From an uncultured bacterium (GTDB lineage: Bacteria > Pseudomonadota > Gammaproteobacteria > Burkholderiales > Burkholderiaceae_C): a stretch of DNA of 39,652 bases. A model generated the notes under the pieces. It saw only the letters and a list, made by a program, of their open reading frames with translations. It did no database searches and had not been told where the DNA came from. Positions 16,808 through 24,114 of this stretch are shown piece after piece. A program made the translations under genes and the position numbers. Position 1 is the stretch's first letter, and each line of letters opens with the position of its first letter. Location of the stretch: NCBI GenBank assembly GCA_903830565.1, contig CAIKUF010000204.1, positions 1 through 39,652 on the forward strand, in the 5' to 3' direction.

Positions 16808-17236
16808 ATGACGACGACCCCAATCACCAAGGAAGACATCGCGGCGGTCTTCCCGACCGTTGCCGAGACGATGGCCGACGCGCTCGGCTGCGATCTGGAC
16901 GACATCAAGCTCGACGTCTCGCTGATCGAGGGCCTGGACGCGGAGTCGATCGACTTCCTGGACATGGTGTTCCGTCTGGAACGCGCGTTCAAGATCAAGA
17001 TCCCGCGCGGCAAGATCGTCGAGAACGCGCGCGGCGCCTTGAGCGAAGCCGAGTTCGAGGACAAGGGGCTAGTCACCGACGCGGGCCTGGCGCAACTGCG
17101 CGCCTATCTGAGCGAGATCCCGTCCGAACGCTTCAAGACGCCGATGAAGGTGAAGGACATTCCGCGCCTGTTCACGCCGGAGACCTTCTGCAAGCTCGTC
17201 ATCACCGCGCAGCGCGAGGCCGGCGCGGCGGCGTGA
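16808..17236 (+). CDS. Long acyl carrier protein
   Basis: 142 residues. The core (8-90) has the four-helix ACP pattern, with the phosphopantetheine serine at Ser47 in GLDAESIDFLDMVFRLE, a DSLD variant reading ESID. KIKIPRGKIVENARG follows the usual helix III position. A C-terminal extension of ~50 residues (ERFKTPMKVKDIPRLFTPETFCKLV) goes beyond the ~80 residues of ordinary ACP. Role: carries the growing acyl chain between the enzymes encoded around it; it needs activation by a phosphopantetheinyl transferase, and such a domain is encoded at 21539. Specialised long ACPs occur in very-long-chain or secondary lipid pathways. It is 7 bases downstream of fabG, in the same unit. Confidence 0.85.
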   Translation: MTTTPITKEDIAAVFPTVAETMADALGCDLDDIKLDVSLIEGLDAESIDFLDMVFRLERAFKIKIPRGKIVENARGALSEAEFEDKGLVTDAGLAQLRAYLSEIPSERFKTPMKVKDIPRLFTPETFCKLVITAQREAGAAA

Positions 17237-17503
17237 CGGCGTGACGGCAAGATTGCACTCAATCGGCGAGATGGACCCGCAGCCCCGCTACCCTCACCCC
17301 AGCCCTCTCCCGCAAGCGGGAGAGGGAGTAGAGCGCGCCGACTTGCCCCCTCTCCCGCTTGCGGGAGAGGGCTGGGGGCGAGGCGGGGCTTTCGAGGCGC
17401 CTGCGCCGAGCAGGACGAGCGGCATTGGCTTGCAAGCCAATGCGCGCACCGCAGGTGAGGGCATGGCCGCGGCCATCGCACAGGGATAGGCCGACACCTG
17501 CCC
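17237..17503. other. 267-base gap inside the cluster, with inverted repeat
   Basis: Largest gene-free stretch of the window. It holds the paired inverted repeat at 17291-17383 and otherwise nothing I can assign. No convincing promoter for the dehydratase gene was seen. Confidence 0.5.
17291..17383. repeat. Large inverted repeat of two palindromic arms
   Basis: Left arm 17291-17326 and right arm ~17347-17383 are near-perfect reverse complements (CCCCAGCCCTCTCCCGC against GCGGGAGAGGGCTGGGG). Each arm itself contains the palindrome CCCTCTCCCGC-(2 bases)-GCGGGAGAGGG. The transcript could fold either as two small hairpins or as one long stem with a ~20-base loop. This sequence type is a widely dispersed intergenic repeat in many proteobacteria. 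It lies between the ACP and dehydratase genes and may act as terminator or processing site within the cluster. Confidence 0.75.
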
Positions 17504-18316
17504 ATGCCCGACCACTTCGCCGCGTTCTCGTTCGTCGACCGCATCACCGCATTCGCTGCCGGCAAGAGCGCGCGCGGCGAGTTCGCGGTGCCGCCTGGCA
17601 TCGCAGCCTTCCCGTCCTGCCTGGTCGCCGAAGCCGTCGGCCAGCTCGCGGCGTGGGTGGCGATGGAGCACATCGCGTTTCGCGGCCGTCCGGTCGCGGC
17701 GCTTGCGAGCGAGACGCGCTTTCACGGCGAGGTGCGGCCGGGAGACACCTTGCATCTCGGCGTCGAGATCGAGCAATGCGACGACGAGGCCGTGGCTTAC
17801 TCGGGCTGGGCGCGCGTGAACGACGCACTCGTGATCGAGTTGCAAGACTGCCTCGGCCCGATGCTGCCCGTCGACGAATTCGACTCGCCGGCGGCGCTGG
17901 CCGAGCGCCTCGTGCTGCTGCGCGGCGCGGGCGCTGCGCCGGGGCGCTTTCACGGTGTCGTCGCACCGCGCATCGTCGCCGGCGAGTGCGTGGCCGGCGA
18001 GTCGGTCTCAGCGACGCTGCACGTGCCGGAAGCAGCGCCCTTCTTCGGCGACCACTTTGCGCGCCGCCCGGTGTTCCCGGCGACGCTGCTGCTCGATGTG
18101 CAGATCGGCCTCGCGATGCAACTCGCGCCCGAAGGCGCCGTGCCCGAGCGCATGACGCACGTGAAGATGCGCTCGTTCATCGCGCCCGGCGATGTGCTGC
18201 AGATCGAAGCCCGGCGCGCGCCGGGCGACGCGAAGCGCATCCTGCTCAGCGCGCGCAGCGAGGGCGGCAAGACCGTCGCCACCGCGCGCCTCGAACTCTC
18301 GACAGAGGAAACCTGA
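17504..18316 (+). CDS. Double-hotdog 3-hydroxyacyl-ACP dehydratase (FabA/FabZ-like)
   Basis: 270 residues with two hotdog units. Unit 1 (~1-125) has the FabZ helix FPSCLVAEAVGQLAAW with Glu43, but Val29 at the position of the catalytic His (14 residues before). Unit 2 (~150-265) has FFGDHFARRPVFPATLLLDVQ with His184 and Asp198, exactly the 14-residue spacing of FabA. In hotdog dehydratases one subunit gives the His and the other the Asp/Glu. Here unit 2 would give His184 and unit 1 Glu43, so one working site per chain is expected, with a dead second site. Role: dehydrates 3-hydroxyacyl-ACP to enoyl-ACP. The stop is one base before the ketosynthase ATG region, so translation is probably coupled. 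The gene begins after the inverted repeat. Confidence 0.78.
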   Translation: MPDHFAAFSFVDRITAFAAGKSARGEFAVPPGIAAFPSCLVAEAVGQLAAWVAMEHIAFRGRPVAALASETRFHGEVRPGDTLHLGVEIEQCDDEAVAYSGWARVNDALVIELQDCLGPMLPVDEFDSPAALAERLVLLRGAGAAPGRFHGVVAPRIVAGECVAGESVSATLHVPEAAPFFGDHFARRPVFPATLLLDVQIGLAMQLAPEGAVPERMTHVKMRSFIAPGDVLQIEARRAPGDAKRILLSARSEGGKTVATARLELSTEET

Positions 18317-18317
18317 G

Positions 18318-19634
18318 ATGACCCAAGGCAAGCGGCGCGTCGCGATCACCGGCGTCGGCATGGTGACGCCCGTCGGCAACGATTTAGAGGCGACCTGGCA
18401 GGCGCTGCTCGCCGGGCGCAGCGGTGGCGGCCAGATCAGCCTCTTCGACGCCAGCGGCTTCCCGGTCCACATCGCGGCCGAGGTGAAAGGTTTTCAGGGC
18501 GACCTGATCGAAGACCGGCGTCTGCTCAAGCACACGACGCGCGCGCACCGCTTCGCGCTCGTCGCCGCCGAGCAGGCGCTGCGCGACGCCGGCATTCGCC
18601 CGACCGAGGCAAGCGCGACGCGCTGGGGCTGCGCAGTCGGCGCCGGCATGATGACCTCGGAGTTCGCCGACCTCACTGCCCTGCACGAGCATTCGGCGGC
18701 CGACGGCGAACTGCACGCCGAGCGCCTGCTCAGCGACCCGTCGGCGAACGACCCGATGGTCTTTTGCCGCAGCAACACCAACGCGGGCCTCGCGCTGCTG
18801 ACGCGGCGCTACGGCATCCGCGGCTATTCGACGGCGGTGCACACCGCGTGCGCGTCGGGCGGGCAGGCGCTGGGAACGGCGCTCAAATTGATCCGCCGCG
18901 GCGCGGTCGATCGCGTGCTCGCGGGCGGCTTCGATTCGATGATCAGCCCGGTGGGTATCTCGGGCTTTTGCCTGCTCAGCGCGCTCTCGCCCGACAACGA
19001 CGCGCCGCAGCAGGCCAGCCGCCCGTTCGATGCCACGCGCAACGGCTTCCTACTCGGCGAAGGCGCGGGCTTCCTGGTCCTCGAGGAGTGGCAGTCGGCG
19101 CGCGATCGCGGCGCGCGCATCTACGCCGAACTCGCGGGCGACGGCAACTCGCTGTCGAGCTACCGCATCACCGATTCACCGCCCGACGGCGACGGGCCGA
19201 TCCAGGCCATGCGCGCCGCGCTCGCCGATGCCGGCGCGACGCCGGCCGACATCGACTACCTGAACGCGCACGGCACCTCGACCGGCATGAACGACCGCAG
19301 CGAGAGCGCGGCGACACGCGCGGTCTACGGCGACGAAGTGGCGCGCCTCAATGTGAGCTCGACCAAGAGCAGCATGGGCCACTTGATCGCCGCCGCGGGC
19401 GCGGTCGAGATTGCCGTCTGCGCGCTCGCGATCCAGCGCGGCGAGATGCCGGTCAACGCCAACTACCGCGTCGCCGACCCCGACTGCAATCTGAACTTCG
19501 TGCTCGGCGAGCCGCGCCGCCAGCGCGTGCGGATGGCGATGTCCAACTCGTTCGGCTTCGGCGGCTCGAACAGTTGCGTCGTCCTGCGCCACCCCGACGA
19601 AGTCGACGGCGAGCGCGCCGTCTCGGCGTCCTGA
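18318..19634 (+). CDS. 3-oxoacyl-[acyl-carrier-protein] synthase, FabF-type, complete active site
   Basis: 438 residues. The thiolase-fold condensing enzyme triad is intact: Cys178 (HTACASGG), His318 (NAHGTSTGMND) and His355 (KSSMGHLIAAAG), with the C-terminal NSFGFGGSN loop. Start RRVAITGVGMVTPVGND is the usual KAS II/FabF beginning. GAGGAA at 18305 precedes the ATG. Role: Claisen condensation of acyl chain with malonyl-ACP, the elongation step. Its stop overlaps an ATG (TGATG) and the next ketosynthase-like gene follows within 20 bases, an arrangement like the ketosynthase pairs of aryl polyene, polyketide and rhizobial XL clusters. It is probably the catalytic member of that pair. Confidence 0.9.
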   Translation: MTQGKRRVAITGVGMVTPVGNDLEATWQALLAGRSGGGQISLFDASGFPVHIAAEVKGFQGDLIEDRRLLKHTTRAHRFALVAAEQALRDAGIRPTEASATRWGCAVGAGMMTSEFADLTALHEHSAADGELHAERLLSDPSANDPMVFCRSNTNAGLALLTRRYGIRGYSTAVHTACASGGQALGTALKLIRRGAVDRVLAGGFDSMISPVGISGFCLLSALSPDNDAPQQASRPFDATRNGFLLGEGAGFLVLEEWQSARDRGARIYAELAGDGNSLSSYRITDSPPDGDGPIQAMRAALADAGATPADIDYLNAHGTSTGMNDRSESAATRAVYGDEVARLNVSSTKSSMGHLIAAAGAVEIAVCALAIQRGEMPVNANYRVADPDCNLNFVLGEPRRQRVRMAMSNSFGFGGSNSCVVLRHPDEVDGERAVSAS

Positions 19635-19645
19635 TGCGAGCCACT

Positions 19646-19649
19646 GGAG
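19646..19649 (+). promoter_or_regulatory. Ribosome binding site deciding the second ketosynthase start
   Basis: GGAG lies 5 bases before ATG 19655. That favours this start over ATG 19634, which overlaps the stop of the preceding gene and has no ribosome site in the right place. Confidence 0.6.
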
Positions 19650-19654
19650 CAAGC

Positions 19655-20932
19655 ATGGCATCCCGCAACCGAATCTTCGTCACCGGCAGCGGCGCCGTCT
19701 GCGCCGCCGGCATGGACCCGCAAACCATCCTCGCGGCGGTGCTCGCCGGGCAAAGCGCCATCGGCCCGATCCGGCAGTGGGACACCACCGGCTGGCCGAT
19801 GCGTGATGCCGGCGAGGTGGCGGGCCTCAACCCGCGCGCGCTGGTCGAAGACCGCAAGCTGCACAAGCTGATCCGCCGCACCGATCTCTTCGGCCTGCAC
19901 GCCGCCGGGCGCGCGATCGATGGCTCGGGCCTGCTCGCCCACCGCGAGACTCAGGACGCAGCAGCAGCAGCCATCACCAGCGACCGCAGCGGCGTCTACG
20001 TCGGCTCGGGCGGCGGAAACTACCAGAACCAGTACGACTATCTACCGCTTCTGACCGAGTCGCACGGCGACCTGCAGGCCTTTGGGCGCCAGCTTCTCGA
20101 CACGGTGAACCCGATGTGGCTGCTGCGCACGCTGCCCAACAACGTGCTTGGCCATATCGGCATCCGCCACGGATTGAAGGGCCCGAACGCCTGCATCACC
20201 AACCACAGCGTCGGCGGGACGATGGCGGTCATCGAAGCGCTGGAGGCGCTGCGCCACGGCGAAGCCGACCGTGCGGTGGCGGTAGGCCACGACGCGCCCA
20301 TCGAGCCGCAGATGCTGCTCTACTACCACGGCGTCGGCCTGCTCGCGAGCGAGGCGCTGCGCCCCTTCGACGCCCGCCACGACGGCAGCCTGTTCGGCGA
20401 AGGCGCGGGCGCGCTGATGCTCGAAACAGAAGCCTCGGCCACTGCGCGCGGTGCGAGCGTGATCGGCGAGGTGCTTGGCGGCGGCGTCGCTTGCGAAGCC
20501 GAGGGCCTGTTCACGATCCGCGACGATGGCGACGGCGTCGCCCGCGCGATCGAGCAGGCGCTCGCGGACGCAAACCTGCGCCCGCAGGACGTCGGCATGA
20601 TCGTCGCCCATGGCAATGGAACGCCGCAGTCCGACGCGTCGGAAGCCGCTGCGCTGCGCCAAGTCTTCGGCGCCGCGATGCCACCGGTGACGGGCTTCAA
20701 GTGGGCCTTCGGCCACCTGATCGCTGCTGCCGGCATCCTCGACGCGTTGCTCGCACTGGGCGCGCTGAAGCAAGGCGTGGTGCCCGGCATCGCCACACTC
20801 GATCGAATCGCTCCCGACTGCGAAGGAATTGCACTGTCTGCAACACTCCGGGCACCGCGCAGCGACGTCGGGCTCATCGTCTGCCGCGGCTTCGCGGGGA
20901 TGAACGCGGCCCTGCTGCTGCGCGCCCTGTGA
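19655..20932 (+). CDS. Ketosynthase-like protein with Ser in place of the active-site Cys
   Basis: 425 residues from ATG 19655 (432 from ATG 19634). It keeps the FabF fold blocks: FVTGSGAVCAAGMDP, GEGAGALMLE, His319 (VAHGNGTPQSD), Lys349 and His354 (KWAFGHLIAAAG), and GFAGMNAAL at the end. At the nucleophile elbow, GPNACITNHSVGG aligns without gaps to FabF GPSISIATACTSG, which puts Ser185 where Cys belongs. Chain length factors of type II polyketide synthases and the partner ketosynthase of aryl polyene systems also lack the Cys. My inference is that it pairs with the preceding ketosynthase and shapes chain length, or acts as a decarboxylase for starter formation. Cys180 nearby is at the wrong position to replace it. 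Confidence 0.82.
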   Translation: MASRNRIFVTGSGAVCAAGMDPQTILAAVLAGQSAIGPIRQWDTTGWPMRDAGEVAGLNPRALVEDRKLHKLIRRTDLFGLHAAGRAIDGSGLLAHRETQDAAAAAITSDRSGVYVGSGGGNYQNQYDYLPLLTESHGDLQAFGRQLLDTVNPMWLLRTLPNNVLGHIGIRHGLKGPNACITNHSVGGTMAVIEALEALRHGEADRAVAVGHDAPIEPQMLLYYHGVGLLASEALRPFDARHDGSLFGEGAGALMLETEASATARGASVIGEVLGGGVACEAEGLFTIRDDGDGVARAIEQALADANLRPQDVGMIVAHGNGTPQSDASEAAALRQVFGAAMPPVTGFKWAFGHLIAAAGILDALLALGALKQGVVPGIATLDRIAPDCEGIALSATLRAPRSDVGLIVCRGFAGMNAALLLRAL

Positions 20933-20955
20933 CCTGAACTTGAAAGGACATCACC

Positions 20956-21507
20956 ATGCAAGCACTGAGCCAGTCCCGCCGAATTTCTGTCGCTGCCCTG
21001 CTCGTCGCACTGCTCGTGCCAGCTGGCGCATTCGCGGCGGACCGTAGCGCACTCACCATCGAGGCGCGCAATGCGTTGCAGAGACTCACGTCGACCGTCC
21101 CCGCGGCGAAGGCGCTTTCCGGCAGGGCGGTTGCCGTGGTCGTCTTTCCCAAGGTGACCAAGGCCGGCCTGGGCTTCGGCGGCCAGTACGGCGATGGCGT
21201 GCTCTTCAAGGGCGGCAAACCCGTCGCCTACTACAACACCAGCGGCGCGTCGTTCGGCCTGCAGGCAGGTGCGCAAACCTACGGCTACGCGATGTTCCTG
21301 ATGAACGAACAGGCGGTCGCGGCGCTCGGGGCGAACGAAGGCTTCGAGGTCGGCGTCGGTCCGAGCGTGGTCGTCGTCGACCAGGGCATGGCCAAGACCG
21401 TGACCACGACCACGGCCACGAACGACATCTACGCTTTCATCTTCGGCCAGAAGGGCCTGATGGCCGGCGTGGGTGTGCAGGGCAACAAGATCACGCGACT
21501 GGATTGA
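20956..21507 (+). CDS. Secreted SYLF (Ysc84) domain lipid-binding protein
   Basis: 183 residues. A signal peptide is clear: basic MQALSQSRR, hydrophobic ISVAALLVALLVPAG, cleavage at AFA-AD (~residue 28). The mature part has the SYLF pattern: AKALSGRAVAVVVFPKVTKAGLGFGGQYGDGVLF, YYNTSGASFGLQAGAQTYGYAMFLMN and GLMAGVGVQGNKI. Eukaryotic SYLF domains bind phosphoinositides and other lipids. Bacterial members are periplasmic or lipoprotein forms of unsettled role; this one has no lipobox Cys. AAAGGA (20943-20948) is the ribosome site. It lies between the second ketosynthase and the AcpS-acyltransferase gene, so a role in handling or placing the lipid product in the periplasm is plausible but unproven. 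Confidence 0.88.
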   Translation: MQALSQSRRISVAALLVALLVPAGAFAADRSALTIEARNALQRLTSTVPAAKALSGRAVAVVVFPKVTKAGLGFGGQYGDGVLFKGGKPVAYYNTSGASFGLQAGAQTYGYAMFLMNEQAVAALGANEGFEVGVGPSVVVVDQGMAKTVTTTTATNDIYAFIFGQKGLMAGVGVQGNKITRLD

Positions 21508-21538
21508 AGCGCCAACCTGTTCCCGGCGCCGCCGCCCG

Positions 21539-22783
21539 ATGACCGAAGCGCCAGCGCCCACCCCCGGGCGCTGCGGCATCGACAGCGTCGAGATCGCGCG
21601 CATCGAGCGCCTGCTGCGCGAGACGCCTGCCGACGGATTGCTGCAGTTCTTCAGCGCGCAGGAGCTCGAGGACAGCGGCGACGGCCCCGGCCGCGCGGCC
21701 AGCCTGGCAGCGCGCTTCGCGGCCAAGGAGGCCTGCGTCAAGCTCTTCCCGCGCGAGGCCGCGCTGGGCCAGATCGCGCCCGGCGATTTTTCGGTCGCGC
21801 GTGACAGTTACGGCGCGCCGCAACTCGTCTGCAACGCGAACGCGCAGTACGTGCTCGACCGCCATCGCATCGCTGCGATCAAGCTTTCGCTGACGCATGA
21901 CCGCGTCAGCGCATCGGCCATCGCGCTGGCCGAGCCGGCACGGGCGCCCATCTCGCGCGCCGGGCGCTTCATCTTCCGTTTCCTGCCGCTGCGGCGCGAG
22001 GTCGTGATGGCCAACCTGAGGCGCGTCTACGGCGAGACTGTGGACGAGGCCGAGATCGAGCGCCTGACCGCTGCGCACTACGGCCACCTGTGGCGCCTGC
22101 TGGTCGAGTTCGTGCGCTTTCGCTGGCTCAGCGCGGCGCAGAAGACGGCGCTGGTGCGCGTCGAGGGTGTCGCCAACTTCCTCGCCGCGCGCGACCAGGG
22201 CAAGGGCATCCTGATCCTCACCGGGCATTTCGGCAACTGGGAGGTCTCGACGACCGCCGGCATCGCCCAGTTCCCCGAGATGCGCGGCAAGTTCCACTTC
22301 GTTCGGCGGCCGATCAAGCCGCAGTGGCTGGACCGCCTGGTCACGCGCCGCTTCAACCGGGCGGGCTTCGGTGTCTTCTCCAAGCGCGACTCGCTGGACG
22401 CGATGCTCAAAGCCCTGGCCGGGGGCCATGGCGTCGTGCTGCCCTTCGACCAGCACGCCGGGCCGCCCGACGGCATCGCAGTCGACTTTCTCGGCCAGCC
22501 GGCGTGGACCTTCAAGAGCCTGGCCATCATCGCCCTCTCGACCGGCGCGCCAGTGCTGCCGGCGTCGAGCTGGCGGGAAGCCGATGGCCGCCACGTGATG
22601 CGCTTCGAGAAACCGCTCGCGCCCATCGAGAGCGAGAGCACGAGCGAAGCACTCCGCCTCAACACGCGCGCCTACAACCAGGCGCTGGAACGCCTTGTCG
22701 TGCGCCACCCGGAACAGTGGTGGTGGGTGCACCGGCGCTGGAAGCACGTCGAGGTCAAGCGCAAGCGGCAACCTGCAGCCTAA
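21539..22783 (+). CDS. Fusion of AcpS-type phosphopantetheinyl transferase and LpxL-type acyltransferase
   Basis: 414 residues in one uninterrupted frame from ATG 21539. Residues 10-132 form a complete AcpS domain: CGIDSVEIARIERL with Asp15 as metal ligand, SLAARFAAKEACVKLF with Glu64, and the closing strand IKLSLTHDRVSASAIAL. Residues ~138-405 are an LpxL/HtrB-family acyltransferase: LRREVVMANLRRVYGE, the HxxxxE motif GHFGNWE (His230, Glu235), LPFDQHAGPPDG, and WWWVHRRWK near the end. The N-terminal membrane helix usual in LpxL is missing; AcpS occupies its place. Role by family: charging the ACP with phosphopantetheine and moving an acyl chain from ACP to a glycolipid such as lipid A. It closes the cluster and stops 14 bases from the convergent histidine kinase gene. 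Confidence 0.88.
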   Translation: MTEAPAPTPGRCGIDSVEIARIERLLRETPADGLLQFFSAQELEDSGDGPGRAASLAARFAAKEACVKLFPREAALGQIAPGDFSVARDSYGAPQLVCNANAQYVLDRHRIAAIKLSLTHDRVSASAIALAEPARAPISRAGRFIFRFLPLRREVVMANLRRVYGETVDEAEIERLTAAHYGHLWRLLVEFVRFRWLSAAQKTALVRVEGVANFLAARDQGKGILILTGHFGNWEVSTTAGIAQFPEMRGKFHFVRRPIKPQWLDRLVTRRFNRAGFGVFSKRDSLDAMLKALAGGHGVVLPFDQHAGPPDGIAVDFLGQPAWTFKSLAIIALSTGAPVLPASSWREADGRHVMRFEKPLAPIESESTSEALRLNTRAYNQALERLVVRHPEQWWWVHRRWKHVEVKRKRQPAA

Positions 22784-22797
22784 CCCAAGAAGTGCGT

Positions 22798-24114
22798 CTA
22801 CCCCAGCGGCGCGAAGCGCACGACGAAGCGCAGGCCCCCGAGCGGCGAATCGGCGAGTGTCAGCGTCGCCCGGTGGCGGTCGGCGACGCTCTTGACGATC
22901 GCGAGGCCCAGGCCCGTGCCTTGGGTCGCCTGGCCTTCGCTGCCGACCTCGCGGCGGTAGAAGCGGTCGAACACGCGCTCGCGATCGGCGGGCGCAATGC
23001 CGGGGCCAGCGTCGTCGACCCACAGCGTCGGCGCGCCATCGTCGATGGCCACACGCACCTTCACGCTGCTGCTCGGCGGCGCGTAGCGCACCGCGTTGTC
23101 GGCCAGGTTGCGCACCAGCGCGGCCAGCGCGGCGCGCTCGCCGACGACGCTGACCACCGCCTCGGCGTCCAGTTCCAGTTCGGTGCCGCGCGACGCCGCA
23201 TAGGGCACCGCATCGGCCACCGCCTGGCGAACGAGCTCGGCCAGGTCCAGCGTTTCCTGGTTCGCCTTCGGCGCCCCGGGCTCGCTGCGCGCCAGGGTCA
23301 GCAATTGCTCGACCAGGCGCACCGCGCGCTCGACGCCGGCCGACAGCGCGTCGAGCGCCTCGGCGCGCGCGGCATCGTCGGGCGAGCGGCGCAGGCGGCC
23401 GATCTGCAGGCGCAGCGCGGTCAGCGGCGAGCGCAGCTCGTGCGCGGCGTCGGCGACGAACGCGCGCTGCGCGCCGAAGGCCGTCGACAGCCGCTGCAAC
23501 AGCACGTTGAGCGCCTGCACCAGCGGCGTCACCTCGGCGGGCAGGCCGGCGAGCGAGAGCGGCTCCACCGACTCGGCTTCGCGCATGCTTACCTTGGCCG
23601 TTAGCTTCTTGAGTGGGCGGAACGCGAGCGCGACCAGCCACCAGACGACGGCGGCCATCAGCGGCGCCACCGCCAGCAGCGGCACGATGGTGCGCAGCGC
23701 GGCCTCGGTCGCCAGGCGCTGGCGGATCTGCGCCGGCTGTGCGACCTGGATCACGCGCTCGGGCGTGGCGACGCTGAAGGTGCGCCAGGTGCGGTTCTGC
23801 ACCGCGATGTCGGCAAAGCCGAGCACGGCCCGCGCCGGCAGTTCGGTCTGCGGGCGCGAGGCGTAGATCGCGCGGCCGTCGACGCTCCAGATCTGGACCA
23901 CGAAGTCGAGCTCGGGGTCGACCAACGCACCCGCCTGCGCCGGCGCGACCGCGCCCTGGTCGCGCAGCGAAAACGCCATCTGCCGCAACTGGTAGTCGAA
24001 CAGCGTCTCGGTTTCGCGCAGCACGTTGCGATAGGCGGCGTAGCCCATCGCCAGCGCGCCGAACATCAGCGTGGCAAGAATGGACGCGAGCAGCCGCGCC
24101 CGGATCGACGTCAT
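22798..24114 (-). CDS. QseC-like sensor histidine kinase
   Basis: 438 residues. Membrane helix ~8-28, periplasmic domain ~30-138, second helix ~143-165, HAMP-like linker, then the H box FVADAAHELRSPLTALR with His225. The ATP domain has N box NLADNAVRYAP, G1 VDDAGPGIA, F box VFDRFYR and G2 GTGLGLAIVKSVADRH. The ~100-residue sensor and the RLVEQLLTLAR segment are like the QseC/PmrB/TctE group. It phosphorylates the regulator encoded just upstream; the start overlaps that gene's stop (ATGA at 24111-24114). The stimulus is unknown. It is convergent with the AcpS-acyltransferase gene. Confidence 0.9.
   Translation of the reverse strand: MTSIRARLLASILATLMFGALAMGYAAYRNVLRETETLFDYQLRQMAFSLRDQGAVAPAQAGALVDPELDFVVQIWSVDGRAIYASRPQTELPARAVLGFADIAVQNRTWRTFSVATPERVIQVAQPAQIRQRLATEAALRTIVPLLAVAPLMAAVVWWLVALAFRPLKKLTAKVSMREAESVEPLSLAGLPAEVTPLVQALNVLLQRLSTAFGAQRAFVADAAHELRSPLTALRLQIGRLRRSPDDAARAEALDALSAGVERAVRLVEQLLTLARSEPGAPKANQETLDLAELVRQAVADAVPYAASRGTELELDAEAVVSVVGERAALAALVRNLADNAVRYAPPSSSVKVRVAIDDGAPTLWVDDAGPGIAPADRERVFDRFYRREVGSEGQATQGTGLGLAIVKSVADRHRATLTLADSPLGGLRFVVRFAPLG

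Noticed and set aside
17241-17489. 82-codon frame across the inverted repeat
   Set aside because: Its translation is that of a widely dispersed noncoding repeat (PSPLPQAGEG type) with no independent evidence of coding.
19634-19654. ATG 19634 as start of the second ketosynthase
   Set aside because: It overlaps the preceding stop and lacks a spaced ribosome site; ATG 19655 has GGAG 5 bases upstream and matches the family beginning. Not fully excluded.
15136-22783. Aryl polyene gene cluster
   Set aside because: It shares ketosynthase pair, ACP, dehydratase, ketoreductase, PPTase and acyltransferase, but has an enoyl reductase and lacks the ammonia-lyase, AMP-ligase and exporter genes expected for aryl polyenes.
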